NCBI GenBank assembly: GCA_050084985.1
Contig: JBITNC010000001.1
Location: 107,074,001-107,138,000 of the forward strand
Reading direction: 5' to 3'
DNA: 64,000 nucleotides
DNA from: Nageia nagi
Lineage: Eukaryota; Pinophyta
The notes beneath the pieces were generated by a model, which saw only the letters and a list, made by a program, of their open reading frames with translations, searched no databases and had not been told where the DNA came from. Positions 50,370 to 62,982 of the stretch are shown piece by piece (within the stretch, counting starts at the first letter, position 1; every line of letters starts with the position of its first letter). Both the position numbers and the translations under genes were made by a program.

Positions 50370-53300
50370 ATATTTTTTATGCTTACTTGTGCTATGAAAA
50401 AGATATTAGATATAAAGATAGCTACCAAAGAGCCAACAATAAGTGACCAAGAGAGGGGGGATGCTAACCTTATCATGATTCAAGAAGAATATCTAGAGAA
50501 TGCTCCTAGTGTTAATTAGATGGAGATGTGGGTCATCAACCATATGGATACTTGGCACATCAATCCCATGAGGATCCTATTGTACCACATAAAGCTCAAG
50601 GTTGTGGGAAAAGGGAAATCATTGGCCAAACCAAAATGGTATATCATGATTGACTAGGGCCTTACTTATTATGTACCCTACAAATCTTTCACCTACCCTA
50701 AGTTACTATATGCCATTGCACCCAGACATAGCCCATAATGATATGAAATTAAAGCTTATAAGGAATAACAAATAGGGAGGTAGAGTCTAGGTACTACTCT
50801 AATTTTCTTTTGGACTATTCCCCTGAGGATATTGTGCATGCATTTGTAGTCCCTCCTAACTAGGCCTTCCATGTCAAAAAGAAAATAGACCTTAAGCATG
50901 AGAAAGCTAATTTTTTTCATAATGAGGTAGAGATGCTAGATTGGAATTATAAAAGGTATAAGAGAAGGAGTACAAAGCTAGAGCTATGATATCACCTCCT
51001 TTGAGAAATATCTCGATAGAAAGGTCTTGCAAGCATTAGCATTCATTCTTGGGAAGAAGACCCAAATAGAGGCAGATGAGGCCATGATGATAATGGCCTA
51101 GAATATTATAGAGGCCAATGTTTGTTATGATTTTCCTTCCTTAATTTTAAATAAGGTAAGGAAAAATATCTTTAAAATAGAAAAATTAGACTTTTATCAC
51201 TCATCCTATTTGTGGTGGCTCATAGTCCACCAAAATTTAGAGGTCTTGGTGGAAAGAGGACTTCAAGTCAAAGTAGCAACCCTAACCATAGCACCCATGC
51301 CAATTGACATGAGATTCTAAGTGCTAAAAAAACTTTATGGCTCATACTATGAGCTCATGGAGAAATTTTATGCCCTAATGATGCAAATTCTAATAGGTAC
51401 AGTTGCTCACAAATTGCACCAATTAACCATGTGGGAATTGTAAAGAGGTAACAAAAAAGGTGACTGGTACTTCTTGAAGGATAGAACTATTATAATAAGG
51501 TATGGGTATTTTTAAAACCCATTTTTCTTACCAAAATGTTTTATCCCCCAATTGTATTCTATAGAAATGTGTAGACATATATGTACCATAGAGAGAAAGT
51601 ATGGGTTTGATGGTAGTTTCAAGTCCATTATAGATATGTTAGCCATTAATAAAAATTTTACATTATTAGAAACATCATGTAAAGATATTATAGCTGATTT
51701 TATTGTACATAATTTCAAGTTATAAATGGCATATTTCCCTTAGGTATATGACCCATCAATAGAAGTTACAAAAAATATAAATTCAAATAAAAAGTGCCTA
51801 AATTTTTCCTATGAGCCTCGGATCCATGTTGAATATTTTGTGAATCAGTCTGAATAAGTAGTCAAGGCATCCTAGGAGTAGGAATTTGGAATTTTGAATA
51901 AGGCATGGTTAACCCTTGAGGGTATCAAAAAATATAGAAACTAGTAAGTTAGATAGCAAGAGTTTGCCTTCAAACCAAAATTTATAACCCAGTTAAGGGA
52001 TGAGTTGGGTTTAGGCCCCAACAAGATTAATTATTTTACAAAATTTAAATTTAAATATACCACTAAGATACACCATGTTGAAAAATAACTCTTTGGTGAA
52101 TTCCAATATGATTAGTATTGGGAAGCTTAGTATATGTAGGACCCATAGCAAGAAATAAGGAAACCACTCCTAGCTAATGTTTAAGGAATATTAGCAAGAG
52201 GTAATCAACTAAAGGCTCCATCAAAAAAAGGGATGATAAACAAGAGAGAAGTGGATAAACCATCTAGTTCATGATAGCCCCTAAAAAATAAGAAGAGAAC
52301 TCAAGTTGAAATAGCTACTACTTCTTAGGAGTCCTTTTTGAAGAGGAAAAGAAGAATCTAAACTTTAGCATAGGCTTAAGCAAAAAAAGACTTAAATAAG
52401 GAAGAGATACCCAAAAAGAAAACCCATATCTCATAGCTACAAGTAACTAGGAGTACACAAACTTCATCTCCCTAAATGAGTCATGAAATGATAGAATCGA
52501 TCATAGGAGAGATAAAGATGTTAGATATTCAAAAGCCCCAAAGCATAGACATTTTTATCTACCAAGATGCATGGGAGAAAGCAAAGGATGAATTACAACA
52601 AGGAGGAGGCAATGTACTAGGCATAGGTGATACTACAATAGTCAAAGGTGAAGCAGGTGGAGATGGAAATGATGATGATAAGGATACTAGGAAGATGAAA
52701 GACTCTATCCTAGAAGATAAGACACTTGAGAATAAGAATACTTCTAAAGAGGAGGAAGAGGAAGATGTATAAATAACCTCCTCCATAAAGAATGCATCAT
52801 AAGAGACTGCATAGGACACATTAAAATCCACTTCAAGGGTAGGTGCCCCCACATTCTTTGATTCCTTTTTCTACAACCTTGTAAGAGGAAATAAAAAGTA
52901 TATTTTCCACTTAGATTATAGAGCCAATTGATTGGGTGACATTTATGAATAAACCCCCTATTCTCCTAGAGCAATAGTTAAGAATTTTCATCAAAGTGAT
53001 AAAAATGGGGTATATTAAAATTACCCAGATGCCTTTCAAAGAATGGTAATTGAATACTACCCCAAAGGCTATGGTAAATGTAAATATGCAAAGTACTCTA
53101 GCTATATATCAATTTAGACTTCCTATAAATACTTCCATGGTAGTTATAAAAAGCCTCCAATCCATGAAAAACAAGATTGATAGGTTAAATAAAAAAATAG
53201 ATCAATACAAGAAGGATTGATCCCTAAAAGATAAGATAATAGTTGGGTTATGAAAATATAATAAGAAATTTATAGGGAAATTGGATAAGTAGAAATCTAA

Positions 53301-53720
53301 AAAGAGCATGGAACAAGGTAAGGTTTATCTTGAAAATGTAAAGAAAAAATGGAAGAATTGAAATCTCAAGGCACTATAATTGATAATCAAAAATCCAGTA
53401 GATTAAAGAGGATTTGAAGAAGGTAGTAGTGAAAAACAAATTCCTTAATGATGATAAGACAAAGCTACTATAGATTGTTAAAAACTTTAGAAAATCCTTG
53501 GTTGAACAAATAGGGGAAAGATTAATGAGTTTGTCATAGCTGCATTTGTTGAGGAATTAAACAAAATAAGCTCTCTAGCACTATATCATCTAGGATACTC
53601 TACATAAATTAGCCCTAGATATTCCTAGATCAATAATTGAAAGAATATAGAGTTGGTTAAAATCCTTGATAGAAAAGGATTTATCTACCATCACTCCAAG
53701 CCAAGGAAAACATTTTTGAG
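50370..53720 (+). pseudogene. Unrecognised long frame after integrase in the 13-kb element
   Basis: A protein-like reading of roughly 1,100 codons, with stops mainly TAG or TAA, fills the space between integrase and the 3' LTR. Blocks include MEMWVINHMDTWHINPMRIL near 50520, FEKYLDRKVLQALAFILGKK near 51000-51060, YDFPSLILNKVRKN near 51130, LDFYHSSYLWWLIVHQNLEV near 51190-51250 and LRDELGLGPNKINYFTKFKF near 51995-52050. A basic region (52200-52440) leads into the open, acidic frame 52476-52772 (MSHEMIESIIGEIKMLDIQK). A coiled-coil part near 53140-53400 (LQSMKNKIDRLNKKIDQYKK) closes it. I see no signal peptide or membrane segment to support an envelope-like protein. Function and family are unknown to me. 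Confidence 0.55.
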
Positions 53721-54193
53721 GAGAACTAAGGATATCTATGAATTAGTTTTATTGATAAATTATTTTATTCTTTAATTGAATTAAAGGCTCCCAAATTATG
53801 GTAAGAACATGATGTATAGGGTAATGCTAACCAATGGGTGGTAAATACCATACAATTTTTAGAACAATATTTCTTTGAGAAATAAATATTAGATTTGTAA
53901 CAAATAAATGATCTAGCTTAGGAGGTAATTGCAAGGTTTTTGTACATCAAAAGACTACTGAACATGTTAATAATTTTTAGAGTAGATACAGTTAAACTAT
54001 AAGCATACTTTATTTTGTCATAAGTAGATTATTAGGACTTGAAAGATTTGAATAAGAAACTCCAATCTTTACTCCTTGCAAAATTGATTCCACCACTTGA
54101 AACCCATACAAAAGACTCTTCTAGGTAGGCAAGTGGAAGTAGCAAATCAAGGTTCAATTCTTAAGTAAGCTGAGACTTTGAGAGCCTCCAAAA

Positions 54194-55215
54194 GACTATT
54201 ACTATTTCAAAATCACACTCTAAAGATATGGTAACATTCTAACATTCTTTATTCTTTCATTTCTTTCAAATAAATCATTCATAATTCCCATTTCCTACTC
54301 CCCTTTCATGACTTTATAAATATTATAAGTGATCTTCATTCTATATACTTAGTCAATTTTATCAAATTTTGCTTAGTCTCAAAAAAGTCCATATGCTATC
54401 AATAATCTGTCAATGTAAATAGGTCTCAAACAATTTTGGTAACTTAACTACTATATTATTTAAAAGTGGTTTTTGTCATGTAAATAACTCTTGGAGGTTG
54501 GTCATAATTTAGCTAGGTGTATTCTAGTAATTATACATAGGTTTAAGGTCATAAGGTACTGTAAATATGTCTAATCTAGCATAGTTGTGATTATAATTTG
54601 TACATTTGTAAATAGTTCCTTATATTATTCTTATTCAATAGAGTAATTAAGAGAAATAATAGTGGATAACCACCCAATGGTAGATGTAAATATATAAATA
54701 GTCAATAGTTATAGGTCCAAAGGGTTAGATATTCTAACAAATTTGCCCATTGTATGAGATGTTTTATGTGTGATAATACAATATGATGATGCTTTGCCCT
54801 TAATAATTTGTTGTTGTTCATTATGTTTTGGTAAATGTTATGCATAAAGTATTTTCTTAAGTTGTGGCTATGTATTGTGATTTTGAGACCCCAAGAGTAA
54901 GATAGTTTGTTATCCTATTCTTAATCTTGGTTATGGATTGTTGCCTATGTGGTAATGCCCAAGCTAGTTAGATTTAGTTTACTTTCCTTGTATTTCTCAT
55001 TTGTCTCTTTCATTTTACTCTTGTATTTTATCTCTTTCTAGTTACTTTTGACCTTACTATAGATAGGAACCAACCTATAATCTAGAGATTGAGTAGAAAT
55101 CCCTAATGAGAGCACTCTCCCATCTCCTTATTCTCTTTCAAGGACCCTACTATTATGAAAAATAAAAAACATGACCAAACCAAACCCTTAAGGTTACATT
55201 ATATCGATCAATAGT
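54194..55215 (+). mobile_element. 3' LTR of the 13-kb gypsy element (shortened)
   Basis: Matches the 5' LTR but lacks about 890 bases including the promoter-like box. The join reads AATATGTCTAATCTAGCATAG near 54563. Its right end is set by the shared ATCAATAGT. Confidence 0.78.
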
Positions 55216-55959
55216 GTGCAAATAGTTCAAAGTTACATTACAAACACCTTAAAACCTACTAAATTAGTATGCAAGAAAAAATAGCAAGTAGATAAAGCTC
55301 ACACCATAATAGATTCTCAAATAGGTGGCATCTAGGACATTATAAATGTAGTTGTTGAAGTATGTACAACCATCTATTAGAGAGATCTAATAGGGTTTAT
55401 TATTTTGTGCACCTTCTTTTATACCTACAAGGAAAAAAAGAAAGAGTTAGAACCAACTTTGGAATAATAATAATTATTTCAATATAATTATAGACTAAAA
55501 TGTAATATTAATGATATTCTTAAGATAAATCTGGATATAAATATGATTAAGAGATATTAGCCTTGAGTGGCATATGTTTAAAATTTAATTAGCACATTAG
55601 TTTTGATATTTTAGATATTTGAATGATTTAAATAATACATAGTATATATACTTAAAATATGATTTATTAATAAATAATAAATCATTTCTAGGTGTCTACA
55701 TATTATCTATTACAATCCTATATCTTTATTGCTTCCTATTTTCTTTTAACTTTTCCTTATTCTTCCTCACCTTTCTCTTCTTGTTTGGCCTTTTATTTGG
55801 GGCTAAAAATATAACATTTGTGTCTGGAAAGGTATGTCAATTCCATCCCAACATAGTGATATCTAATGAATCATTATTTACAATTTATGTTACTAACATC
55901 TCCTTTGTTATTTCATTAAGTATAAGATGTTGTTACATCACTAAGTTGTTAAACTTTAG
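55216..55959. other. No recognised feature
   Basis: AT-rich with TA-rich stretches. A 61-codon plus-strand frame at 55781-55966 has no recognisable motif. It may be the start of the copia fragment's leader or gag. Confidence 0.4.
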
Positions 55960-57580
55960 TTTTTAATTCTCTCTAGATAATAGAAATATTCTAGTAAATT
56001 GTGGGAAGCCAAAGAAAGGCATATCCAAATATAGAGAAAAAGTGAAATTGGGATACTTCTATTGTGGAAAGAGAGGACCTCTAAAAAATGATTGTTGGTG
56101 TCAAAAGGGAGAAGAAAAAGCATAAGGAAAAGGATAATATGGAAGCAAAAAAAATAATCAAGAAGCAAGATTTACAAGTGATATGTTGCAAGATGCTTTG
56201 ATTCTTTCATTAGATAATAATTAATATTATTGTATGAAAAACTTAGGAGCTTCTTTTCATACTACATCCCATAGGGAATATTTTCTAGATTATATTCAAG
56301 GTGATTTTGGATAGGTATAATTGGGAAATAAGCAACCATGCAAAATTGTTGAAATGATAAAGATTATGATAAAATTACCAAATGAAAATCAGTGGTTATT
56401 TAAAGAGGTAAGATATATTATTTATTTAATAATAAATCTAATTTCAACAAAAAAGTTTGATAAGGAATGCTATATAGTTTCATTCATAGATCATTCATGA
56501 AAGATTACTAAAGGATCAATAATAGTATCAAAAGGAAAGATGGTTGCTACATGGTATTTACTTATTATCACATCTAATTATTCTATGGTTTTAACTTCTA
56601 TAGGAGAGAGTGCAACTTTTTCCAATCATAGGTTTAGGAACATGTATTAAAAAGGGATATATATTCTTCAACACTCCATAATTTTGCTACCAAATTTAAA
56701 GCATATTGATTTGGGATTTTGTGAACATTGCATTTATGGAAAATAAAAAAGAGTTTAATTTATTAAAGTTGGGTAAGGAAATAATATATAAAGGTTAGAG
56801 TTTATGCATACAAATATATGGGAATTAGATCAAATATAATCTCTTGGAGTCTCTTCTTATTATATTATTTTTATTAATGATGCAACTAACAATTATGGGG
56901 TTATTACTTTCAAAGAAAATATAATATTTTTTATATTTTTAAGAAATTGAAAACTTTGATTAAGAATGAGATAAGAAATAAGTCAAAAGTGTATTAGATC
57001 AATTAATGGAGGTGAGTATTACAAGGATGTTGATAATTGCTACTCATTGAATGGAATTCAAAAAGAAAAGATAGTTAAAAGAACACCACAACATAGTGGT
57101 GTATTAGAAAGGATGAAAAGAAAAAGCATGGAGCATGCAAGGTGTAAGAGACTATGTACAAAATTGCCTTTATAGTTTTAGATTTATGCCATAGACACTA
57201 TTATTTACTTGATAAATAGAGGACCTTTAAGTGCACCAAATGGTGATTATTGATTGAGATTATGTAATATTCATGCTCTGATGAATCACAACAAATCAAG
57301 TCACTATGGATGAACTAATTTTCACTTTTCAACCTCCAATATGAAGGCTAATATAGTATTTATTAGGAAAATTCCTCTCAATGGAGGGTCAACTACAATA
57401 CTATTTGAAAGCATAGGGTACAAGAAAGATATAAAAGATAAGAGTGTATTAAAGTAATTAAAATGGATGTCATTGGCCAATGTGAGCTTCCTTAAGATGA
57501 ATGGTTGCAAGGATACCCAGATTAACAACCACAAATTGTATCACCTTCACTAGTAATCCTAGCTAGATATAAATTAATAG
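55960..57580 (+). pseudogene. Ty1/copia fragment: zinc knuckle, protease, integrase
   Basis: At 56045-56100 the worn zinc knuckle reads KLGYFYCGKRGPLKNDCW (first Cys and the His lost). The protease start is LGASFHTTSHREYF near 56250, where the family has D-S-G-A. The pre-integrase region has LKHIDLGFCEHCIYGK near 56700. Integrase has YYIIFINDATNNYGVITF near 56860, GGEYYKDVDNCYSLNGIQKE near 57010-57065 and RTPQHSGVLERMKRKSMEHA near 57080-57140, with LINRGPLSAPN near 57210. RT and RNase H are absent downstream, so the copy is truncated. Confidence 0.8.
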
Positions 57581-58999
57581 GACTAACCCAATATCTATCA
57601 ATGAAGCTATGAAGTTCACATAAAATCATACACAATAATTTAAGAAAAAACATGGAAAAATAATTGATGAAAAGTTAAATATGTCATACTTGTATTTAAA
57701 AATTATCTTGGTAACATTGTAAAGGGAAAACACTTAAATGAAGGACATATATTACATCCAATTGCTTTACATTTATAGGTAGAACTATATCTAAATATCT
57801 TGATTAAACTTGAACTTTAACTACTACTAACAACCATTATTTGGTTACATCAAATTTATCCCTTAGGGAAAAATAAAACTAAGCTTCAAAGAAATCCTCT
57901 AGAATATTATAGTACTCCTTTCATGTAGCATGCATGGCTTAGTTGATCTAGTAGTACACTATAGCTACTTAACTTATTGAGATGCTTCTCTAATAGCTAT
58001 TACTACTAAAACTACTTCTTTTGCATTCAATATTTCTTTAGGAATATCATTGGGTGATTTTATTGGCCTTCCAAGCCTTTGCATGTCTCATCATGTATAA
58101 ACTTTGGCTTATGCTTCCTTTTAGGAGTTAAACTTATGGTCTTTTATGTCATCTCTCCCTTCCTCCTAGGATTCATTAAAAACTAGTTCCTTAATCCTCA
58201 CTAACATTGACACATTCATTTCAAAACCATCTATAATTATGCATGCCCTCCTTATTATTGGATTCAAGCTCTATATATTTACTAGGTGTCCAAATCCTTG
58301 TTGTATATATCTTTGGCCTCTTCATATTAGGATTAGTACAAAACTAGTATTATAACTTCATTGATGTCACTATTTTGACTAACTAGCTATCTAATCCTTC
58401 ACATGCTCTTTTTATTTCTCTTTATGGTTGTGAATACTTGTTGATACTTAGACTTACCATTATTTACATCATCATCTTTGGACCCCTAGTATTTAGTTAA
58501 ATTTCACCCACTTGGCTTGAATGATGTCACTTTCTTTACTAGTCCAAACTTAGATTATCCTTTAGGTCTTGATGTTAGGGATTTATCTTGCCTTGGTGGT
58601 TATTGATTTTCTTATGTTGCTTATCATGACTCTACCTATTTAATGCTAACATCACTACTCTAGAATCCTTGCAATTAGTATATTTGAATCTCTTCTACCT
58701 CTCAGGTGTTTTACTTATTATCCTTGGTAATGTAAGCACTTAGCATTGCTCCTTGTACTTATGTTTAAGCTTTAGTTAAGTCCCAGGAAAGGCTTCAATA
58801 GTAAACATTCAAACACTTCATACTTAGATCCTCAAAATAAACTATTCAAGATACTAAATATTAAATTCTAGTATTTTTATATATATTTTGCATCTCTTAA
58901 TGAATATTTTTATCTTAAAATTATAGGAATGATATGGAACTTCTCCCTTGTTGTATATTCAAAATTGATCCTACTGACACCCATTCCTCTAGCCATGGG
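57581..58999 (-). other. Unassigned; protein-like pieces on the minus strand
   Basis: Near 58640-58550 and 58150-58050 the minus strand shows basic pieces (for example KRKHKPKFIHDETCKGLEGQ). They may be the C-terminal continuation of the frame at 59000-60503. No family is recognised. Confidence 0.3.
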
Positions 59000-60503
59000 T
59001 CCTAAAATACAACTATTTTACACTCCATAGTAAGCCTTGTTCACATTTTTATATGATATGTATTTATACCTCCAAACTACTTCTTTGACCTTCACCAATA
59101 CACTTCTCAATTTATTAAGAAAAGTTAAGATGTCCTCATCATAATGTCAAACTCTCCATACCATGAACTCAATAGTATCATTGACCACTATGAAAATGGA
59201 GGCTTTATATTTGGTTTTAATAATTAGGATACCATATTACCTCCAAAAATTAGGGATCCCTTCTAATACCAAAGCATTCATTTTTTTTCATGATGTTGAG
59301 CTCTTTATTGAGTCTCTCCTTATGCTCTTGGGCCTCCATGATAATATTTTTTACATTCTAAATATTGATGAGCCAAATGAATGTTTTCTTTCTATCAAAT
59401 TTAGCAGCATTCAAATTTGAATTAGAGGCTTGGTTGATGATTTGAGGTTGATGATTTGAATTACCACTTGGGCTTCCCATTTATTTTGATAGATGATGGC
59501 TTGTACTCTTCCTATTTGGGATTGCAATTCAACTAATTCCCCCTTTTCACCATGTATATATTTTGTTAATATAAGAGATATACCCTTAAGCTCTTGATCT
59601 ATTTTATACTAGTATTTCTTCTTTAAAATAGCTAAAATGTCAATATTGAATCCTATTGTGATCTATAGGGATAATATATATTGATTCAAGGTATTTATAT
59701 TCTCATCCTTTGCAACTACTAGATTAGCCTGATTCATGAGCTCTACATATTCCATCTGGATTGCATTTTTCTCAAAGGCTATCTAAGAATCCTTTTTCAC
59801 CAATTTATTACCTTAGTAGCTACCTATACATCCTTTTAATTCATTTCATTAGCCTTAAATATTATCTCTTTATCTTCCTTTTCTAATTTGATAGTTTTCA
59901 CCACTATCTCTACATTCGTTTGCCTAATATCTCCTTCCTTTTATACCAACACTACTTTAATCATCTCTAATTATTTTTTCAAAAGTGCAAGTTTTTCAAT
60001 CTTAATCACCAAGGATTTTTCCTTATACTTTAACTCCTTGTTATATGGTGCTTGATCAATGGAAAAAGTTTTGTACATTAGGGATTTGATTTGATTATTT
60101 ACAATATTTAACTAAGCAATCAAGAGAGCACTTTTCTCCACTTCTTTATATTTTAATTCATATCTAGTGGTATCACTCTTCACTAGATCCACAAAGGTTT
60201 GAAGGAACTTGTTTTTATCCTCCTAGGATATTTTGGTGTAATCTAGCTCAATAGAAGTGTTTTTTACTCCTTGCATGCCTTTTCCTATGATAGTATCCTA
60301 TGTGATTTCCATATGTAACTTTTTCCCCTCTAGATCAATTTGGCTTTGTAGCCAAATTTTACTCCTAGGGGTTGGAATGCTCTTTATTTTCTTATCCTCT
60401 CAACTCATTTGAATCTTTTGTATCTTCTAGTATTGTTTAAATATGGCTTGGATAGAGACTTATTTCCCTCTCATAGATACAAATGATGAGATAGTCATTG
60501 ATG
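59000..60503 (-). pseudogene. Coiled-coil reading frame of unknown family
   Basis: Reading leftwards from an ATG near 60503 (MTISSFVSMRGK), one frame stays protein-like for most of 700 bases. It contains SKIWLQSQIDLEGKKLHMEI, KFLQTFVDLVKSDTTRYELK, KEKSLVIKIEKLALLKK and VKTIKLEKEDKEIIFKANEM. It continues with ILAILKKKYQYKIDQELKG near 59620 and ELVELQSQIGRVQAII near 59540. Heptad-like Leu/Ile spacing suggests coiled coil. Its style recalls the frames at 36058-38383 and 53140-53400, but I cannot align them by eye with confidence. It is not adjacent to a recognisable pol. Confidence 0.45.
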
Positions 60504-60589
60504 TATGCATTATTTCAAATGGTGTGCAGGGTTTCAATTAGCACAACAACATGGAGTGTAAGATGCATTTAGATTGATGTGGTGGAGGA

Positions 60590-61849
60590 TATTGATATGT
60601 TTACTTGATGAAATTAACCATTTTTGAATTGATTTTTAATCTACCAAGATCTCAATAAGGCACTCACAACATCAACATAATAGCATAATTACACAAACCA
60701 ATCTCACAATGAACAAAAGATGTAAAGTGGTTCCTCCCTCCTTGGGGATATATCCACTAACAAAGATCTAATTCTCAAGGACCTCTCTTACAAGATCTCT
60801 TCCTACCTCTCCTAACTTTAAACCTATAGCATAGCTTTTCTTCCAAGTTGTATATCATGAGAGAGAGGGTACCCCTCTATTTATAAGATGAAACCCACTC
60901 TTTAACCTCTCTTTTACCTAAGGGTAAGGTTAAATATTTTTCTATATTTATTACTTTAATGCTTTAAGGTATATATATAGAGCATTAAGTGGATTTACAT
61001 AATGGATTTATATTAAAGAGAGATATTACACAATATTACATCACAAATTCTAACACTTCTTGTTAATGCAATATTGGGATAGAGTGTAGAAGAAAGAAGA
61101 AAGAGAGTAAGAGAGAGTTCTCCTCCATAGAGATACAAGTGGAGATGAGAAATTTTACATCTTTGATAAATAAGCAAGATCTTGGTGTTAGACTCATTAC
61201 TTTACCATTTGACAAAATGGTTTATAATGCAATCATTAACCATAACTGGTTTCACTATATAAAGTAGTAGATCAACACCAAGTTGACATATGAGCCTCCA
61301 TGAGCCTGCACACCTAATGTAAGTCACTTGCATTCTCAAGAAGAAACCTATAACCTACAAGTAGCTCATAAACAATATCAATTAGATGCATCATATAAAC
61401 ATTCATATCAATAGAATATAAATTAACTAAGTAATGACATCCATAAACTGATCAATGATGTACTATAAGTCATAAAGAAGATTCTAAGCCAATACTCATA
61501 GTCACCTACTATATATTAAGAAACATGTGTTGATTAACATCAAAAATAGAGCATAAGCATATACAAATCCCTCACATATGGATAACCAAATAGTGCTAAA
61601 AGGCATATACTAATTCCTCACATAGTGATAATTGAGATAGTGCTACTAGAAACCAATATGTACCATGAGTTCCTCACACAAAGTGAACTAACCATGAAGG
61701 TATACATTATCTAGTCAAAAAATAGTTCCTCACAAAAACCAAATTAACCATGAAGATGTACATTAAGATAAACACTATACAACAAAATATCCTACTAGAA
61801 ATAAAGTTGTCATCTCAAACATGAATTCAACATAGGAATTCAAACTTCA
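60590..61849 (-). mobile_element. Probable 3' LTR of the minus-strand copia element
   Basis: The right end is set by the polypurine tract at 61850-61862, so the LTR begins TGAAGTTTGAATTCC on the minus strand. A promoter box CTTATAAATAGAGG lies on the minus strand near 60871-60886. The left end near 60590 is a guess from length and the loss of coding signal; no second LTR is in the window. Confidence 0.5.
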
Positions 61850-62215
61850 TTCCCCCTTGAGGACAACTTCACTAACCATAAGAAACTTTCAAAGTATGTA
61901 CAATAAAGTTTTTGGAGTGGTATAGTGAATGAATCAAGAGAGTCAAAGTTAGATGAATAGAGCTACAATTGTTGTATAAAGAACTTACTCCCTGATATAA
62001 TGTGCTTGGATTTATGGTGCACTATAAGTCATCATGAAGATGCCAAGCCAATACTTATAGTCATCTAGTATACGTATAAATAAAGTATACATACAAAATA
62101 AAGTGCTCAACAACTTTATTAAGAAGGAAATACTTACAATATATATGAATTCAATAAGAATTCAACCTTTACTACCTCTTGAGAGAAACTTTACCAACCT
62201 ATTTGAATCCTTTAG
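61440..62215. repeat. Direct repeat around the copia polypurine tract
   Basis: CTATAAGTCATAAAGAAGAT at about 61463 resembles CTATAAGTCATCATGAAGAT at about 62022, and both continue through AGCCAATACT.ATAGTCA. GAATTCAAACTTCATTCCCC at about 61836 resembles GAATTCAACCTTTACTACCT at about 62158, and both continue to CTT.AC.AACC. The two copies have different internal spacing, so one has a deletion. Confidence 0.6.
61850..61862 (-). other. Polypurine tract of the minus-strand copia element
   Basis: The minus strand reads CCTCAAGGGGGAA directly before a TG, a typical copia plus-strand primer site. Confidence 0.6.
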
Positions 62216-62249
62216 TTTGAATAATTGGGCTTCAAGAAGGGTTTTGATG

Positions 62250-62982
62250 AACAAATCAGTAGAGTTTAGGACTAATGGATAATACTAAAAATATAGAATA
62301 CCATCAACAACCTTCTCCCTAATAAATTGGATTTGTATTTCTATGTGCTTTATTCTCCGATGGAAAATAGGATTCTTTGCCAAAGTAATAGATAACTAAT
62401 TATTTGAATAAATTTGATATGGATGAACCTTCTCATACCTAATTTCTTTTAGAAGATGCCACAACCAAATGGCTTCTTGGGATGCAAATGACATTACTTG
62501 ATATTCATCTTCCATGGTGGAAATAGTAGTAGTAGGTTGCTTCTTAGAATCCTAATAGATAGCACCTAAACCAATTTTAAACATATAAGTAGAGGTTGAT
62601 TTTCTATCATCCATATCTCCCCCATAGTCAAAATCTAAGAATATGGAGAGAATAAATGAGAGAAACTTATCATACTTGAGAGCAACATCCTTAGTGCCTA
62701 CAACATACCTCAAATTTTGCTTAACTACATTAAGATGCTCAACATATGGTTTCTACATAAATCATGTCATCAAATTTATGGCAAAGGAAATATCTAGGCT
62801 AGAGATAGTCAAATAAAGAAGATTAATAATTAGTTTCTTGTAAACCAATTGAGAATTGGAACTAAGATACAAAGTGATCCAAGAGAGACTAGGATTGCAG
62901 TAGGTTTGTACTCCTAAATTCCAAACTTTTGCAAGATATATAAGATATACTTGGATTGACTAAGATAAGTAAAATATTTGTA
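62250..62982 (-). pseudogene. Copia RNase H (decayed)
   Basis: Reads FDYGGDMDDRKSTSTYMFKI near 62640-62580, then SKKQPTTTISTMEDEYQVMS near 62550-62490, EAIWLWHLLKEI and NPIFHRRIKHIEIQIQFIRE near 62375-62320. These are the standard copia RNase H blocks, with the E in E-D-E-Y retained. It ends shortly before the repeat and polypurine region. Confidence 0.82.

Larger units (their letters stand above)
41956..55215 (+). mobile_element. Ty3/gypsy element of about 13 kb with PR-aRNH-RT-RNH-INT order and an extra 3' frame
   Basis: LTRs at about 41956-43849 and 54194-55215 flank gag, protease, aRNH, RT, RNase H and integrase. A further frame of about 3.3 kb follows integrase. All genes are broken by stops and shifts. 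Boundaries are good to about 20 bases. I could not identify the PBS or a target-site copy. The copy at 22250-26300 on the other strand belongs to the same family. Confidence 0.8.

Noticed and set aside
52559-52852. 97-codon Ser-rich minus-strand frame
   Set aside because: Antisense shadow of the acidic plus-strand frame at 52476-52772.
50370-53720. Calling the frame after integrase an envelope gene
   Set aside because: Only its position supports it; I see no signal peptide, fusion-like or transmembrane segment.
41950-55225. Target-site copy for the 13-kb element (GCAAA occurs near both ends)
   Set aside because: It does not fall directly outside TG...CA ends, so it is probably chance.
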